A stretch of 64,000 nt of DNA. Source: Bacteroidota bacterium. GTDB lineage: Bacteria > Bacteroidota > Bacteroidia > Bacteroidales > FEN-979. The notes under the pieces were generated by a model. It did no database searches. It was not told where the DNA came from and saw only the letters and a program-made list of their open reading frames with translations. Each line of letters begins with the position of its first letter. Within the stretch, counting starts at the first letter, position 1. Both the position numbers and the translations under genes were made by a program. The DNA is taken from positions 186,001 to 250,000 of the forward strand of contig JAPLDF010000075.1 in the NCBI GenBank assembly GCA_026391835.1. The letters run 5' to 3'. Below, piece by piece: positions 44,291-55,400 of the stretch.

Positions 44291-45451
44291 ATGAAAACAA
44301 GTATCCTGTTCACAGCTGGTTTAATTCTGTTTGTTGCCCGGTGTATCGCCCAGGTGGGAATCAATTCTGACAGCAGTTCACCGAATGCATAGGCGATTCT
44401 GGATGCAAAATCTACTGAAAAAGGGTTTCTGCCTCCAAGGATGACCTTTGAACAACGCAATGCAATTTCCAACCCGGCTGAAGGGCTTATGGTCTTTTGT
44501 ACAAATTGCTCCAACAGCGGAAACGGGGTCCTTTCCATGTTTATTGAGGGTAAATGGCGGAATTTCCAATGGTTGTGTGAAACACCTAATGCACCAACTG
44601 CAGGTTCTCATGTTCCGGGGGTAAATCAAATCACCTGGAACTGGAACAGTGTTCCCGGTGCCATTGGATACAGGTGGAATACCACAAATGACTTTCTGAC
44701 GGCAACCGATATGGGTGTGAATACGATGAAAGCAGAAGCCGGTTTGAACTGTGGTATGGTTTATACAAGATATGTTTGGTCCTATGATCATTGCGGGCAT
44801 TCCAGCGCTGCACCGGTCAGCCAGTCAACCTCATCCTGCTTTACATGTGGTCCTCCTGTTACCGTAAATCATACAGCCGGTCCAGTGGCCCCGGCTACAA
44901 AGACAGTCACCTATGAATTGGTTGCTAACCTGCCCGGCGATCCCTCTAAATGCTGGATTTCCAAGAACCTTGGTGCGGACCACCAGGCCGACTCGGTCAA
45001 TGATGCCACCGAAGCCTCAGCCGGGTGGTACTGGCAGTTTAACCGCAAACAGGGGTACAAACATGATGGGACAACCCGAACACCCAATACAACCTGGATC
45101 ACTGGCATCAATGAAAGTTCAGACTGGGTAACAACCAACGACCCGTGCACCATTGAACTTGGAGTTCCCTGGCGATTGCCCACCTTGACCGAATGGAACA
45201 AAATAAACTCAACAGGCGGTTGGACAAACTGGAACGAACCATGGAATTCCGGGGTAAAACTACATGCTGCCGGGTACCTTTACTCCGTAACGGGTGTGCT
45301 GATCAGTCGCGGCTTAACCGGCGTTTTCTGGAGTGGTTCGCAGGATAATTTTACCAACAGCGGGATATTGACCTTCAACAGTGGATCCAGCTACATGGCT
45401 AGCGGCAGCAAAGCGTACGGTCACTCCGTCCGCTGCATCCGGGATAATTAA
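44291..45451 (+). pseudogene. FISUMP-domain secreted protein interrupted by an amber codon
   Basis: From the ATG at 44291 the frame reads a signal peptide and Q-V-G-I-N-S-D-S-S-S-P-N-A, then meets TAG at 44390-44392, then continues in the same frame (A-I-L-D-A-K-S-T-E-K-G-F-L-P-P-R-M) without further stops to 45451. The paralogue at 57491 has A-A-M-L-D-V at this point, so the TAG replaces a sense codon. Downstream come one Fn3-like unit (W-N-W-N-S-V-P-G-A-I-G-Y) and a C-terminal FISUMP (TIGR02145-like) domain ending V-R-C-I-R-D-N. If translated from the ATG only 33 residues result; a restart at 44441 would lack the signal peptide. Confidence 0.75.
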
Positions 45452-45668
45452 TAGCTGAAACTCGCTAAAATGCTGTTATATAAAGAATTGTTGATTGAAA
45501 ATTCCCAAGCCTTGTGATTATTATCACCTGAACGGTCGGCCAGTCTTTGCCTGAAACTCCTCTGCAAAGTCCTTGTTGTATTTCAGCACTGCCGGTGTGA
45601 CTATCCATACCTGTATATCATTCGGGGCAGGAATATCCTGAAACCGGCAATTTTCACGGGCTGACATA

Positions 45669-45706
45669 AAAAAGCCGGAACCCATTTTGAATGAATCCCG
45701 GCTTTT
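45669..45706 (-). terminator. Terminator of the PKD protein gene
   Basis: AAAAAGCCGG faces CCGGCTTTT with a loop of ~19 bases, 17 bp after the stop at 45723 in the leftward direction. Confidence 0.6.
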
Positions 45707-45722
45707 GGTTGTGAAAACCAGG

Positions 45723-47756
45723 TTATTGAACGATAAACAGCTTCCTGGTGGCGGAACCGCCATCCGTGGTGCTGATCTTCAGATAATAGGGACCGTTTGC
45801 CAGGCTTGCTGTGCCCAGGCGCAGGACGTTGTCGCCTTTGTGCATGACAGACCGGAATTCACGGACCACCTGTCCTGCCTGGTCATACAGCGAAAGGTTC
45901 AGTTCCAGTTCGCGGGATACCGAAACATTGAGGCTGGCCATGCCGTTCGCTGGAGGATTGGGATAGAATTCGCCGATCCCGTTGATGTACAGGGGCAGCT
46001 GATCATTGATCCCGTATGCAATTTGCTGGCCGTACATGCTGAAGGGGGTGGAAGCCGTTGAATGAGTATTATCCAGTGTGACACTGGCCGGGGAAGTCGT
46101 AAGACCTGCCAGTTCGGGATATACGATATAGTTCCCCATGGCAATGCTGTTGAATGCGAAATGACCGCTTGCATCGGTGTACGTTACCTCCAATGGCTTA
46201 TTCGATGGATCTAGCAGTAACACTTCCACATTCTGAGCCGGGGTTCCACCGGTGTTCACCTTGGTTCCCTGGGTAACAGTGCCGTTGATGATACCGTTGC
46301 CTGGTGTCGGGGTTATAGCCTCGACCAGGTGAAAGTTATAAGGATTATTTGTTTGTCCAAGTTCGATTAAATGGGCATTGGTCCAGTTGATCGCCTCTTC
46401 GAAGTAGGTGGGAACGAAATCACCGTAACGCGACGAGGATGGTAAAAGCTGCGCCAGCAGGTAATAATGGCCGGGTGCAACCCCGCCAAACCAGTACATT
46501 CCCAGGGAATCCCCGAATTCATGCGAATCCACCACGGTCATCACATTTCCGGAATCCACGCGGATCAATTCGATCCTGCCATGGTCCACGAAGGTGTTCC
46601 CCATTGAAACAGCGCCGTTCACATCGCAGGTGTAGCTGACAAACACAGTCTGGGTGCTGGTCCAGCTGCAGCCACCCGGAGTCGTCGTGGTGAGGGTGAC
46701 ATTAAAATGGTCGTCATAAGAGAAAACATGCACCGGGTCACGCTCGGTTGAAAAATTTGCAGATCCGGAATGAATATCCCCGAAATTCCAGGCATAGGTG
46801 ATTGAGTCGGTACTGTTTATATGACTTTCAAAGTTTACGGTCAGGAAATTCTTGCTATACGTAAAATAACTCTCGCAATTAACAGGTGCAATGCCCACCT
46901 GGATGGAATCGCATTTCGAAGACTGGCAGCTGTCGCCATGGATTGACAGGCATACATTGTATACGTTTGCCGTAAGGAAGGCATGGGTCGGATTTTGCTC
47001 ATGCGATACATTGCTTGTACCGGAGGCGGGATCGCCAAAATGCCACTCCCAGGAGGTAGGGTTCCCGGTGGAGGTATCAAAGAAATGATACGTAAAAGGA
47101 GCAGTATTCAATGTGTCGTGAGAAAATTCAAACCGGGCTTCGCATGGCACAGGTACCTGGCCGATATTCATTTCAACGCATTTTGTGTTATGGCAGCCTG
47201 TCGTGGTGATGGTCAGGCAAACATGGTAAACACCGGCAGCGGCAAAGGTATGCCAGGGATCGCCTGTTGTGGCCGTTGTTCCGTCGCCGAAATTCCAGAG
47301 CCTGGAAACGATCTGGCCTGCAGGGGTGCTGATATCCTGAAAATGGACACGCAGGGCATCCAGGCTGTCGGCATATGCAGTGAACCCTGCTTCACAATTG
47401 GCAGGCTGGGTGTTGCAGAGCAGGAAGTTTACTACCGCCGGCGAATTCGAGGTCTGGAATGACTGTACCATGATGGTACTGTCGCAATTTTTTGTTTTAA
47501 CCAGGAAGGTGATCTCAACACCTCCCGGGGCGTTGGTGATGGTGCAATCGTATTGCCCGGTGGAACTGGTGAACCGTTGGGCCCAATAAGAGTACCCGGC
47601 ACCGTTGCTGTCGGCCGTGATGATTACTTCATGTCCCACCACCGGTATATTGGTGGAGTCCCTGAGCACGGTCCCGCTTAGGTGGACCGTAACCTGGGAA
47701 AACATCATTGCTGACATACACGGGATCATCAAAAATAGTAGAAATAACTTTTTCAT
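45723..47756 (-). CDS. PKD-repeat secreted protein with T9SS sorting domain
   Basis: 677 residues with a signal peptide (M-K-K-L-F-L-L-F-L-M-I-P-C-M-S-A). An N-terminal carboxypeptidase-regulatory-like strand region (L-S-G-T-V-L-R-D-S-T) is followed by three PKD units, each with W-N-F-G-D or W-H-F-G-D and a closing V-C-L-(S/T)-I. A second CarboxypepD_reg-like unit lies at ~480-560 (G-I-I-N-G-T-V-T-Q-G). The C-terminal ~80 residues are a type A T9SS domain (F-Y-P-N-P-P-A-N-G, G-P-Y-Y-L-K-I-S). It is probably attached to the cell surface or released as an adhesin or matrix protein. Confidence 0.85.
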   Translation of the reverse strand: MKKLFLLFLMIPCMSAMMFSQVTVHLSGTVLRDSTNIPVVGHEVIITADSNGAGYSYWAQRFTSSTGQYDCTITNAPGGVEITFLVKTKNCDSTIMVQSFQTSNSPAVVNFLLCNTQPANCEAGFTAYADSLDALRVHFQDISTPAGQIVSRLWNFGDGTTATTGDPWHTFAAAGVYHVCLTITTTGCHNTKCVEMNIGQVPVPCEARFEFSHDTLNTAPFTYHFFDTSTGNPTSWEWHFGDPASGTSNVSHEQNPTHAFLTANVYNVCLSIHGDSCQSSKCDSIQVGIAPVNCESYFTYSKNFLTVNFESHINSTDSITYAWNFGDIHSGSANFSTERDPVHVFSYDDHFNVTLTTTTPGGCSWTSTQTVFVSYTCDVNGAVSMGNTFVDHGRIELIRVDSGNVMTVVDSHEFGDSLGMYWFGGVAPGHYYLLAQLLPSSSRYGDFVPTYFEEAINWTNAHLIELGQTNNPYNFHLVEAITPTPGNGIINGTVTQGTKVNTGGTPAQNVEVLLLDPSNKPLEVTYTDASGHFAFNSIAMGNYIVYPELAGLTTSPASVTLDNTHSTASTPFSMYGQQIAYGINDQLPLYINGIGEFYPNPPANGMASLNVSVSRELELNLSLYDQAGQVVREFRSVMHKGDNVLRLGTASLANGPYYLKISTTDGGSATRKLFIVQ

Positions 47757-47782
47757 AGGTTGAGGGTTGAATTTTAATTGGG

Positions 47783-47790
47783 CAAATATA
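47783..47790 (-). promoter_or_regulatory. -7 box before the PKD gene
   Basis: TATATTTG on the minus strand, 26 bp before the ATG at 47756, with no clear TTTG partner. Confidence 0.4.
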
Positions 47791-47909
47791 TATGAGGTAG
47801 TTTGATTTAATGCAATTTATTTTCCACCGTAAACAAGACGCAGGTTAGTCAATTTCGTTGTCTGCGGGTTGATGGTAATATATTTTCAGCCAGTATGTAG
47901 ACACGGTGC

Positions 47910-48258
47910 AATTCAACGATATCCGTTTCTGCTGGTTCCGGTTCTTCCAACAAAAGTTTAAACGCAGGCATTTCCGGGTTATTCATGAGGACCAGCTATC
48001 ATTTCCGGGTTGTTGCAGTCAACAGCCTGGGAACTTCTTACGGTGATGATTTCTCCCTGGCCATGCTTGCGCCTTCACTGTCAGTAACGCCTGCCAACCA
48101 GGCCGTAACGGCTGCAGCAGGCAGCACTTCCTTGGGAAGATGCCACCGGTGGCCTTTTACCTGCAGGTTACCTCATACGCATGAGCGACATTGGTTTCAG
48201 CAGTATTGCCGCGCCCGTTGACGGCATGGCGTTACCGGATGGCCCGTTTGATAAATAG
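47910..48258 (+). pseudogene. Fragments of an Fn3/BACON-type secreted protein
   Basis: The stretch reads S-A-G-S-G-S-S-N-K-S-L-N-A-G-I-S-G-L, then T-S-Y-H-F-R-V-V-A-V-N-S-L-G-T-S-Y-G, the usual end of an Fn3 unit, then S-V-T-P-A-N-Q-A-V-T-A-A-A-G-S-T-S, the start of a BACON-like domain. It then breaks in frame after ~48130. No start codon, signal peptide or sorting domain is present. It looks like a decaying remnant between two intact T9SS genes. Confidence 0.45.
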
Positions 48259-48316
48259 CGCATGGCCGCTGATGAGGGGAATTGTCAAAGGAAACGGTTT
48301 CTCGATTTACCTTTTT

Positions 48317-49543
48317 TCATTTTACTACTGCAAGTTTCCTTATGGCAACATATTTTCCTGCGTTTAGCCGGTAAAAATAGATGCCGGCAGGAAAACGGTT
48401 TACATTGAGGCTGATTCTATTTTCATTCAGTGGGCTTATACTGTATGACTCCATTGATAACAATTCACCTGAATAGTTATAGATGCTTAGCATTGCTGAG
48501 TTTCCCCGGTATTCAGGCAGGAAAAACTCAATTTCTGCCATGGAAGTGCAGGGATTTGGAAAACTCTTTACGCTAACTGCCTCATCATTAAAGGCATTGC
48601 CTGGCAAAGCACTCAGGTAATCATTTGAGAAGTATGCGCCATTGTCGGTACAGCAAAAAAGTGTTATGCTGCTAAACATGGGATTGATCCTGATCCTGTT
48701 GACACTTTGATCCGGCAACCCTTCGTTGTAATAGGTAAGGGATGATATAAGGGTATCATACCTGGCAATTCCATGTGTCCTGAAACCAACCAGCACATTG
48801 CCAATGGCATCGAATCCCACAGTATTAACGTCATCGGTCCATGCACATACATCCCAGTTTTGTCCGAAGTCAGCAGATGAACGCAGGCTTGCAGAATTTG
48901 ACATGGGAATAATACCGTACAGTTTTCCATTTGGGTGAAATGCAAGATATGTCATAAAATTTCCATTCCCGGTTGTATGATTCCATGTTTTGCCGCTATC
49001 ACTTGAATTGTATATGCACTGAAACTGAAAACCGGTAGTGAGCACGAAATGATTATCACGAAAATCCATAGAGGTTACCTGCTGGGAACTGAAAAACGGT
49101 ACATAACTCCAATCTGAACCGTTTGGCGATGTCATGAGTCCATTGTATTTGGTTCCTGCATAATATGTTTGGTTTGTCGCACAGAACCTGATAAATGTAG
49201 GTGACGCTACCAATTCCATCCCCGTAAACTGCTGTGTCGTAAAATTGAATTTATAAATGCCATCGGAGAAACTACCGTCTCCCATCACCAGCAGGATACT
49301 GGCACTGTCGAACGGAATAGCTTCCCATACCGGCAATCCTCCATATGTATAAGTGGTCCATGAAGAGCCGGTTATATCAGATACGCATATTCCATTGGCC
49401 CTGCAAATGACCATATAACCGCCCGAACCCGCGTTGAAACAAACGTCGTTTGTCTTAATTCCTTCAGGCCCAAATGCAGTCCAGGTGTATCCAAATGCCA
49501 TACACGGAAACAGGAGCAGGAATATGATACGATATGGTTTCAT
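48317..49543 (-). CDS. Propeller-like secreted protein with T9SS sorting domain
   Basis: 408 residues with a signal peptide (M-K-P-Y-R-I-I-F-L-L-L-F-P-C-M-A-F). Repeated units with S-S-D-S-G-K-T-W-N and S-A-D-F-G-Q-N-W are Asp-box-like turns of sialidase/BNR or YCF48-type propellers. The last ~75 residues are a T9SS type A domain (S-F-P-N-P-C-T-S-M-A-E-I, F-P-A-G-I-Y-F-Y-R-L). A surface or secreted propeller, ligand unknown. Confidence 0.8.
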   Translation of the reverse strand: MKPYRIIFLLLFPCMAFGYTWTAFGPEGIKTNDVCFNAGSGGYMVICRANGICVSDITGSSWTTYTYGGLPVWEAIPFDSASILLVMGDGSFSDGIYKFNFTTQQFTGMELVASPTFIRFCATNQTYYAGTKYNGLMTSPNGSDWSYVPFFSSQQVTSMDFRDNHFVLTTGFQFQCIYNSSDSGKTWNHTTGNGNFMTYLAFHPNGKLYGIIPMSNSASLRSSADFGQNWDVCAWTDDVNTVGFDAIGNVLVGFRTHGIARYDTLISSLTYYNEGLPDQSVNRIRINPMFSSITLFCCTDNGAYFSNDYLSALPGNAFNDEAVSVKSFPNPCTSMAEIEFFLPEYRGNSAMLSIYNYSGELLSMESYSISPLNENRISLNVNRFPAGIYFYRLNAGKYVAIRKLAVVK

Positions 49544-49782
49544 TTTATTCTTGGTTTTTATATCTATTAAGTCTTACCAGGCGATATTTAACGTCCATCT
49601 TACAAAATGCGAATAATTGACCACCGATCCCGGATTATAGCCGCAATTTGTGGTTGTTGAACAGGATTAACAACACAGGTTGAGTCAAATTTAGGTGCCC
49701 TGGTCCGACCCGATTTGAAAAGTAAAAATACAACATTTAGAAGGGGAAATCAATAAAATGAGAATGTTTGGCTAAGCACCCC

Positions 49783-49808
49783 GGTGGCTGAGCGGAGCCG
49801 AAGCCACC
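49783..49808. repeat. REP-like hairpin element
   Basis: GGTGGCT at the left and AGCCACC at the right flank GAGCGGAGCCGA. This matches a widespread REP-like family with the core GAGCGGAG. It lies in the 391-bp gap 49544-49934, where I see nothing else I can name. Confidence 0.6.
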
Positions 49809-49934
49809 TGCATGATAAATCAAAATTTATTTACAAATTTGCAATACGGTCCGTTTAATGAAGCTTGGATTCCAGGCGATTGATACGTTGTATTCAATAC
49901 GGGGGAAACAATATTGCATTAACACTGAATTGAT

Positions 49935-50645
49935 ATGAAAACCAGAATTACCATTCTGAATTGCGCATTGCCATTCATGGCCGTAATGCTCCTTCTTTTA
50001 GCCAGTTGCTCGGATAAAGATCATCTCATCTATCCCGATTCAACATCAGGAGTGGTTTCCGATAAGGATGGCAACTCTTACTCCACAGTAAAAATAGGAA
50101 GACAGGTTTGGATGGCCGAAAATCTGAGAACCACAAAGTACAACGATGGTACCTTTATCCAGCATATCCCGGCCAACAGTGTATGGGGGAAATTAACCAC
50201 ACCTGGATACTGCTGGTATAACAACGATTCAGTGGTTAACAAATACACATATGGCGCTTTGTATAACTGGTATGCCGTGGAAACAGGCAAACTTGCTCCT
50301 TATGGCTGGCATATCCCGACGGATGCCGAATGGGATACCCTGGCAAGCACCCTCGGTGGCGAACTTATCGCAGGAGGCAAGCTGAAAGAAAAAGGCACCC
50401 TTCACTGGCAAAGTCCCAATACGGGGGCCACAAATGAAACAGGGTTTTTCGCACTGCCGGGTGGCATCCGTTTTACGAATGGCACGTTCTTCAACCTCGG
50501 CAATGTTGGCATTTGGGGGAGTGCTACAGAGAGTGATACGGCCAGTGCCTGGTGCAGGTTCATGTCGTGCAGCAGCGGCAGTATGAACAGTTCACCCTCC
50601 GGGAAAAGCACCGGGTTTTCGGTGCGGTGCATAAGGGATAATTGA
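49935..50645 (+). CDS. FISUMP-domain lipoprotein
   Basis: 236 residues with a signal peptide and lipobox (M-L-L-L-L-A-S-C, Cys ~25). The body is one complete FISUMP (Fibrobacter major paralogous) domain: D-G-N-S-Y-S-T-V-K-I-G-R-Q-V-W-M-A-E-N-L, G-W-H-I-P-T-D-A-E-W and G-F-S-V-R-C-I-R-D-N. The domain probably has a C-type-lectin-like fold and a surface binding role. It is the only intact FISUMP gene of the three in this window. Confidence 0.8.
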   Translation: MKTRITILNCALPFMAVMLLLLASCSDKDHLIYPDSTSGVVSDKDGNSYSTVKIGRQVWMAENLRTTKYNDGTFIQHIPANSVWGKLTTPGYCWYNNDSVVNKYTYGALYNWYAVETGKLAPYGWHIPTDAEWDTLASTLGGELIAGGKLKEKGTLHWQSPNTGATNETGFFALPGGIRFTNGTFFNLGNVGIWGSATESDTASAWCRFMSCSSGSMNSSPSGKSTGFSVRCIRDN

Positions 50646-50731
50646 AACCAGGCTCACCACCTGTGCCCCGAACCCTGTACGATTATTTTCGTAACTTGTG
50701 TCCCAATTTGATAGTGCAAACAACCTTGGTT

Positions 50732-50902
50732 ATGAACAGAATCCTGTTTTGTTTATTGGTGATCGTTTCCTTGCCGTTCGGGCAACTTGTTGAAAAAATC
50801 CTCAATGAACAGGGGGCAAAAATGTCAAAGGCATTCCTGATAAAGGAGATTGCTGAAACTGAAGAGGAAAAACTGGAGAAATTTCTATTCGGGATGCGTT
50901 GA
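50732..50902 (+). CDS. Small exported peptide, doubtful
   Basis: 56 residues from the ATG at 50732: a hydrophobic start (N-R-I-L-F-C-L-L-V-I-V-S-L-P-F-G) and a Glu/Lys-rich end (A-E-T-E-E-E-K-L-E-K-F). It may be a real small gene or a remnant; nothing else supports it. Confidence 0.3.
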   Translation: MNRILFCLLVIVSLPFGQLVEKILNEQGAKMSKAFLIKEIAETEEEKLEKFLFGMR

Positions 50903-51070
50903 TTCCAGCAAAAAACATCACCCTTCAGATTCAGAATTATGACTACACCCTGGCCGAGTGAAGCAACGGGCAACCGCCGGAGTTAACCGGTCCATGACAA
51001 ACCTGAGATACTTTTAGTGTAATAAGTTCGTTTGCCTTCAGAAGTTCTCACCCTTTCCAAATTTACTCCA

Positions 51071-51385
51071 TTGAAAAAAATAATGATCGGCCTGTTGTTT
51101 TGCTCAGCATTGATGGGCGGCTGTAAGAAGAGTTCAACCACACCGGCTTATACACCCGATTGTACCGGTGCTGTTAAATCATACAGCAGCGATGTGTCTC
51201 CCATAATCCAAAGTGCCTGTGCGAATTGTCATTCGAACTTTTCAAACTATGCGCAAATATCCGGCGATAAATCGGCTATCAGGAGTAAAATTGTCGACGG
51301 CAGCATGCCACAGGGAGGTTCATTGTCGGCTGCCCAAAAGAATAATGTTGTATGCTGGATTGACAACGGGGCCCTTAACAACTAA
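51071..51385 (+). CDS. c-type cytochrome-like lipoprotein
   Basis: 104 residues from a TTG at 51071, or ~100 from the ATG at 51083. It has a lipobox L-M-G-G-C and a single haem-c site C-A-N-C-H in I-Q-S-A-C-A-N-C-H-S-N-F, followed by M-P-Q-G-G-S-L, whose Met is a possible axial ligand. Such small single-haem lipoproteins are common in Bacteroidota envelopes. Redox partner unknown. The ATG at 51032 gives a non-signal start and is less likely. Confidence 0.65.
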   Translation: MKKIMIGLLFCSALMGGCKKSSTTPAYTPDCTGAVKSYSSDVSPIIQSACANCHSNFSNYAQISGDKSAIRSKIVDGSMPQGGSLSAAQKNNVVCWIDNGALNN

Positions 51386-51665
51386 CATTCCAGCCCTCCA
51401 TAGCAACAGGTTTCCCCCTGGAATGCTGAAGTTTCTTATTATCAGTTGATCTGTAGTTTCTTGCAGTTTTCTCCATTTTTCCATTTGTTAGGGCGTAAAA
51501 ACCGTACGACACCTGTTTCATTGATTCTCATGCCATTGTAAGGCCGGCACGTTTCCATCCCCTTTTTATTTCCGGTAAACCGGAGTTTTTATTAATGGAT
51601 AATAACCATTGCGAAACCATTCCCGGTGGGGTACCTTTATTCTGAAAAACCTAATACTCAACCCC

Positions 51666-52124
51666 ATGAAAAAAAATGTATTGATGCTTTGTCTCCTGTT
51701 TGCTTTTTCAGTCAGGATGATATATGCGCAAACCTCACAGGCTCCCGTTCCACTTTCAGATATCGTGAGTGAGTCCGGTTATGCCGGCACCTCAGGTGCC
51801 ATGTTGCCCGATATGCCCCGGCCCGCACTACCGGAAATACAGGTTCCGGCTGATAAACTTACCATGACTTCGAGTCCGAACCCCTTTACCACACATACTG
51901 TGATTTCCTGCTTTCTGAAGGAAAAAGGCAAACTGACACTTGGGATCAGAAACATGTTTGGTGAAACGGTTAAAACTTTCGAGGACAATATAGAACAGCT
52001 GGGAAATCATACCATTGATGTGACATCGGAAGATCTGAGGCCCGGAGTATACACTGCCATGCTTGTGTTTAAAACAGCTGATAACGTACTGATAAAAGCA
52101 ATCAGAATAGTATACAACCAATAG
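51666..52124 (+). CDS. Small secreted protein with T9SS-type C-domain
   Basis: 152 residues from the ATG at 51666, which starts a signal peptide (M-K-K-N-V-L-M-L-C-L-L-F-A-F-S). The last ~80 residues are a T9SS-like sorting domain (S-S-P-N-P-F-T-T-H-T-V-I, L-R-P-G-V-Y-T-A-M-L-V-F). The rest is a short Pro-rich linker. Nearly the whole protein is the sorting domain, so it may be a remnant or a small surface protein. Confidence 0.65.
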   Translation: MKKNVLMLCLLFAFSVRMIYAQTSQAPVPLSDIVSESGYAGTSGAMLPDMPRPALPEIQVPADKLTMTSSPNPFTTHTVISCFLKEKGKLTLGIRNMFGETVKTFEDNIEQLGNHTIDVTSEDLRPGVYTAMLVFKTADNVLIKAIRIVYNQ

Positions 52125-52288
52125 TACGTAACACTTCTTGCCGGTTTGCCATTCTGCAATTTTGCAATTTTAAGTGTGCTCACAAAAGTAATGAAATAGG
52201 AAAATGCCACTAAGTCACCAAGGCACAAAGAGGCACATTGAGACACAAGGTGTTAAATATCTGAAGTATACCCTTGGACAACCTTTTT

Positions 52289-52352
52289 GACTTTGTGACT
52301 TTGTGACTCTGTGACTCTGTGACTCTGTGACTCTGTGACTTTGTGACTCTGT
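52289..52352. repeat. GACTYTGT tandem repeat
   Basis: Eight perfect-phase units of 8 bp (GACTTTGT or GACTCTGT) in the gap 52125-52471. Nearby, 52201-52250 has degenerate GGCACAAAG/AGTCACCAAG units of a common intergenic family. No gene is seen in this gap. Confidence 0.85.
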
Positions 52353-52471
52353 GACTTAATAACAAATAACTACTTTCCCATGTGGACACCATTTTACAAT
52401 ATAACATTCGAAATATTTCCGTTGAAAACCATATCCGCAGCGAACAGTAAAAATTATGAACCGCAGGGAGA

Positions 52472-55400
52472 TTGTATGGAATACCAAAAGAAAGCTATAT
52501 TTGTAGGACAGTAAAACCTCGGCTATTGCGTTCCATTCATCTTCTGGCAGTTATACTGGTATTCCTGGCAGCGGTACCTGTTGCCGGGCAGCCTGTTTCC
52601 TTCCGGAAAATCAACACCGGGACCAAATCGGATATACATGCCATTCTCAGGGACCACCGGCAGGGTGTATACTTCCTGACAGATAAAATATACCGGCTTG
52701 ACAACAATGCCTGGAAGAAACTTGACTTTCCGGTTGAAGGCAAAATCTACACATTTTATCCTGTCTCCCCGCATGACATATGGTTCACTGTAATTCCGTT
52801 TACAAGCACCTGTTTGCTGTACCATTATCGCGACGGCATTACCGAAAACATCCGTCCACCCTTTGCCAATTACATCACCGCCATGTACTTCATTACACCC
52901 GACAAGGCTTTCTTTGCAGGGGTTTCCGATATGGCTGTATATGAAAACGGCAAATTCACGGTGCTCCCGCCCTTACCGGTGCGATACAACATCCTGAAAA
53001 TATTCGGGAAGGATCTTTCTTCCTTCTGGATACTCACCGAAGGTGGTGAATTGTTCGAATATGGGCAGGGTAAATATAAAAGCATACTTAACCATAAAGC
53101 TGTTTCGGATTTTTGTTTCTATGATTACCGCGACGGGTATGTGCTGGCAAATGATGAACTATACCGCGTACATGGTTCCGGGGTAAAACTGGTGTTGAAA
53201 AACGCGGATTTAAAATTATTGAAGAAAATTACCCTATTGCCCGACGGAACCATCCTCATGGCCGGAACCAATGGACTGGTTATGAGCTATTCCAACGGAA
53301 AACTGGCACGGATAGGAGCCCAAAGCGCCGGGAATCTTACAAATCTGGTCTCCGTTGGGACTGACGATATCTGGATTTGCGGTAAAAACGGTCGTCTCCT
53401 GTATGCCGGTAAGAAACAGTTTCCGGAGTATATTGAAGATAACCAGGGCTTTTCTTCGCACAAACTGAGTTCCATCGGTCTAAGTTCGGATGACGAGTAC
53501 GGTGTTGCCATGGCTGATTTTACCGGTGACGGGAAACAGGATATCTATACTGTCCGGATCTATGAGCAGAATCGACTCTATCTCAACAATATTGTGTCAA
53601 CCGACCGGTACGATGAATTGTACAGTTTTCAGGAGGAATGTGTGAAGCGTAGCGCACAGGGAGCGATAGGTCCTGCAGATCACCCTGAAAAAAATGAGCT
53701 TAAGATCGGGATCAGTGCCGCCGATATCGACAATGACAACGACCAGGATATCTACCTGTGTTACCTGAACAGCATCAACAAATTGCTATTAAACCAGGGA
53801 AACGGGTACTTCCGGAATGTGTCGGCTCAGCGAAACCGGGCATGCTCAAACATGAAACGGTCAAACAGTGCAGCCTTCGCGGATGTGGACAACGATGGCG
53901 ACCTGGACTTGTTCGTTGCCAACGAGGAAGGCACGAACCGGCTGTTTATGAACGATGGTACCGGCCATTTTACAGATATCACGGCAACTTCGGGACTTAT
54001 GTCCGTTAGTGGAGGAATGTGCGCTTCTTTTGCCGATGTGAACAACGATGGTTTACCCGATTTATGCGTCACCTTCTGGTACCCATCCAATAAACTCTAT
54101 ATCAATGAGTCTGTAAATGGGAAAATCCATTTTCGGGATGTGTCTGCAGCCAGCGGCCTTGCCGGCGCTGCTCCTTCAAAAAGCAATGCCGTGGTGTTCG
54201 CTGATGTCAACAACGATGGCTCCGCCGATCTTTTCATCGCCAACCGCAACACGGGAAACAAACTTTACCTCAACAACGGGAGAGGCATTTTTACCGATAA
54301 GACACGGGACTATTTCCAGCCCGATAATTACATGAGCAACGGTGCCGTGTTTGCCGACTTCGACCTCGATGGTTTCCTGGATTTATATGTGACAAATGTC
54401 GGCGAGAATGTGCTCTACAAAAATATGAATGGCCTCGGTTTTAAAGATGTTACCGCTTCTTTTGGCGCTGAACTGAGTGGTTACTGCACAGGTTGCGCTA
54501 CGGGCGATATTGACAACGATGGGGATCCTGACATGTACGTGGCGAATTACATCAATGGAAACAGCAAGCTCTTTGTCAATATTACCGAAAAGAAGAGTTT
54601 CATCAAGGTCAAACTCCATGGCGTCCGTTCAAACCGGGATGCCATCGGCACCAGGGTTTGGCTGTATAAATCGTCAGGAACAAACGCGGTTGCGGCCCTC
54701 GCAGGGTACCGCGAATTGAACGGCGGAGGAGGCTATTGCTCCGTTTCGGCGAAGGAGATGATCTTTGGGGTGGAAAAAGGGGAGGAGTACAGGATGCTGG
54801 TCAAATTTCCTTCATCTCCCGATACGCTGAGATTTGATCACATATCTGCCGGAAAAACATTGGACATATCGGAACTGACCGGGTTTCCTGCACTTTATGC
54901 TGAAACCGTGAGACAAATTGCGCGGTTTTTTACCGACAGCGAAAACCAACCGGAAATTATCAAATATCTCCTCATTTTCTGCCTGTTGGTCTTTTACAAT
55001 CTAAAACAACACGTAACTATCCGGAACTTGTCACTCATCCGCTGGCTGGGAGCCGGCTTTATTTTTGCGGTGTTTGTTTTTGTGAACGAATTCTTCCTTT
55101 ATCAATGGATTTCGGTCCGGTATTTTATTGCGCCGGTCATTGTGCTCATTCTGCTGGTGATGGAACACCTCTTTGTTGACCGGATACTGCTCAGGCAGTT
55201 TGCCCAACAGGAAAAGCAGGAGTTACGGGAGAAACTGTCACGTGACCTGCATGATGACCTGGCCTCAACGCTGGGAAGCATTTCCATCTATGCGGAAACA
55301 TTCAAATCTATGGATGAACCTTCGCATGCCGACTTTAAAAAACTCTCGGTAAAGATTGCCGGACTTACCCAGTCGGCACTGCAATCCATTTCTGATATCA

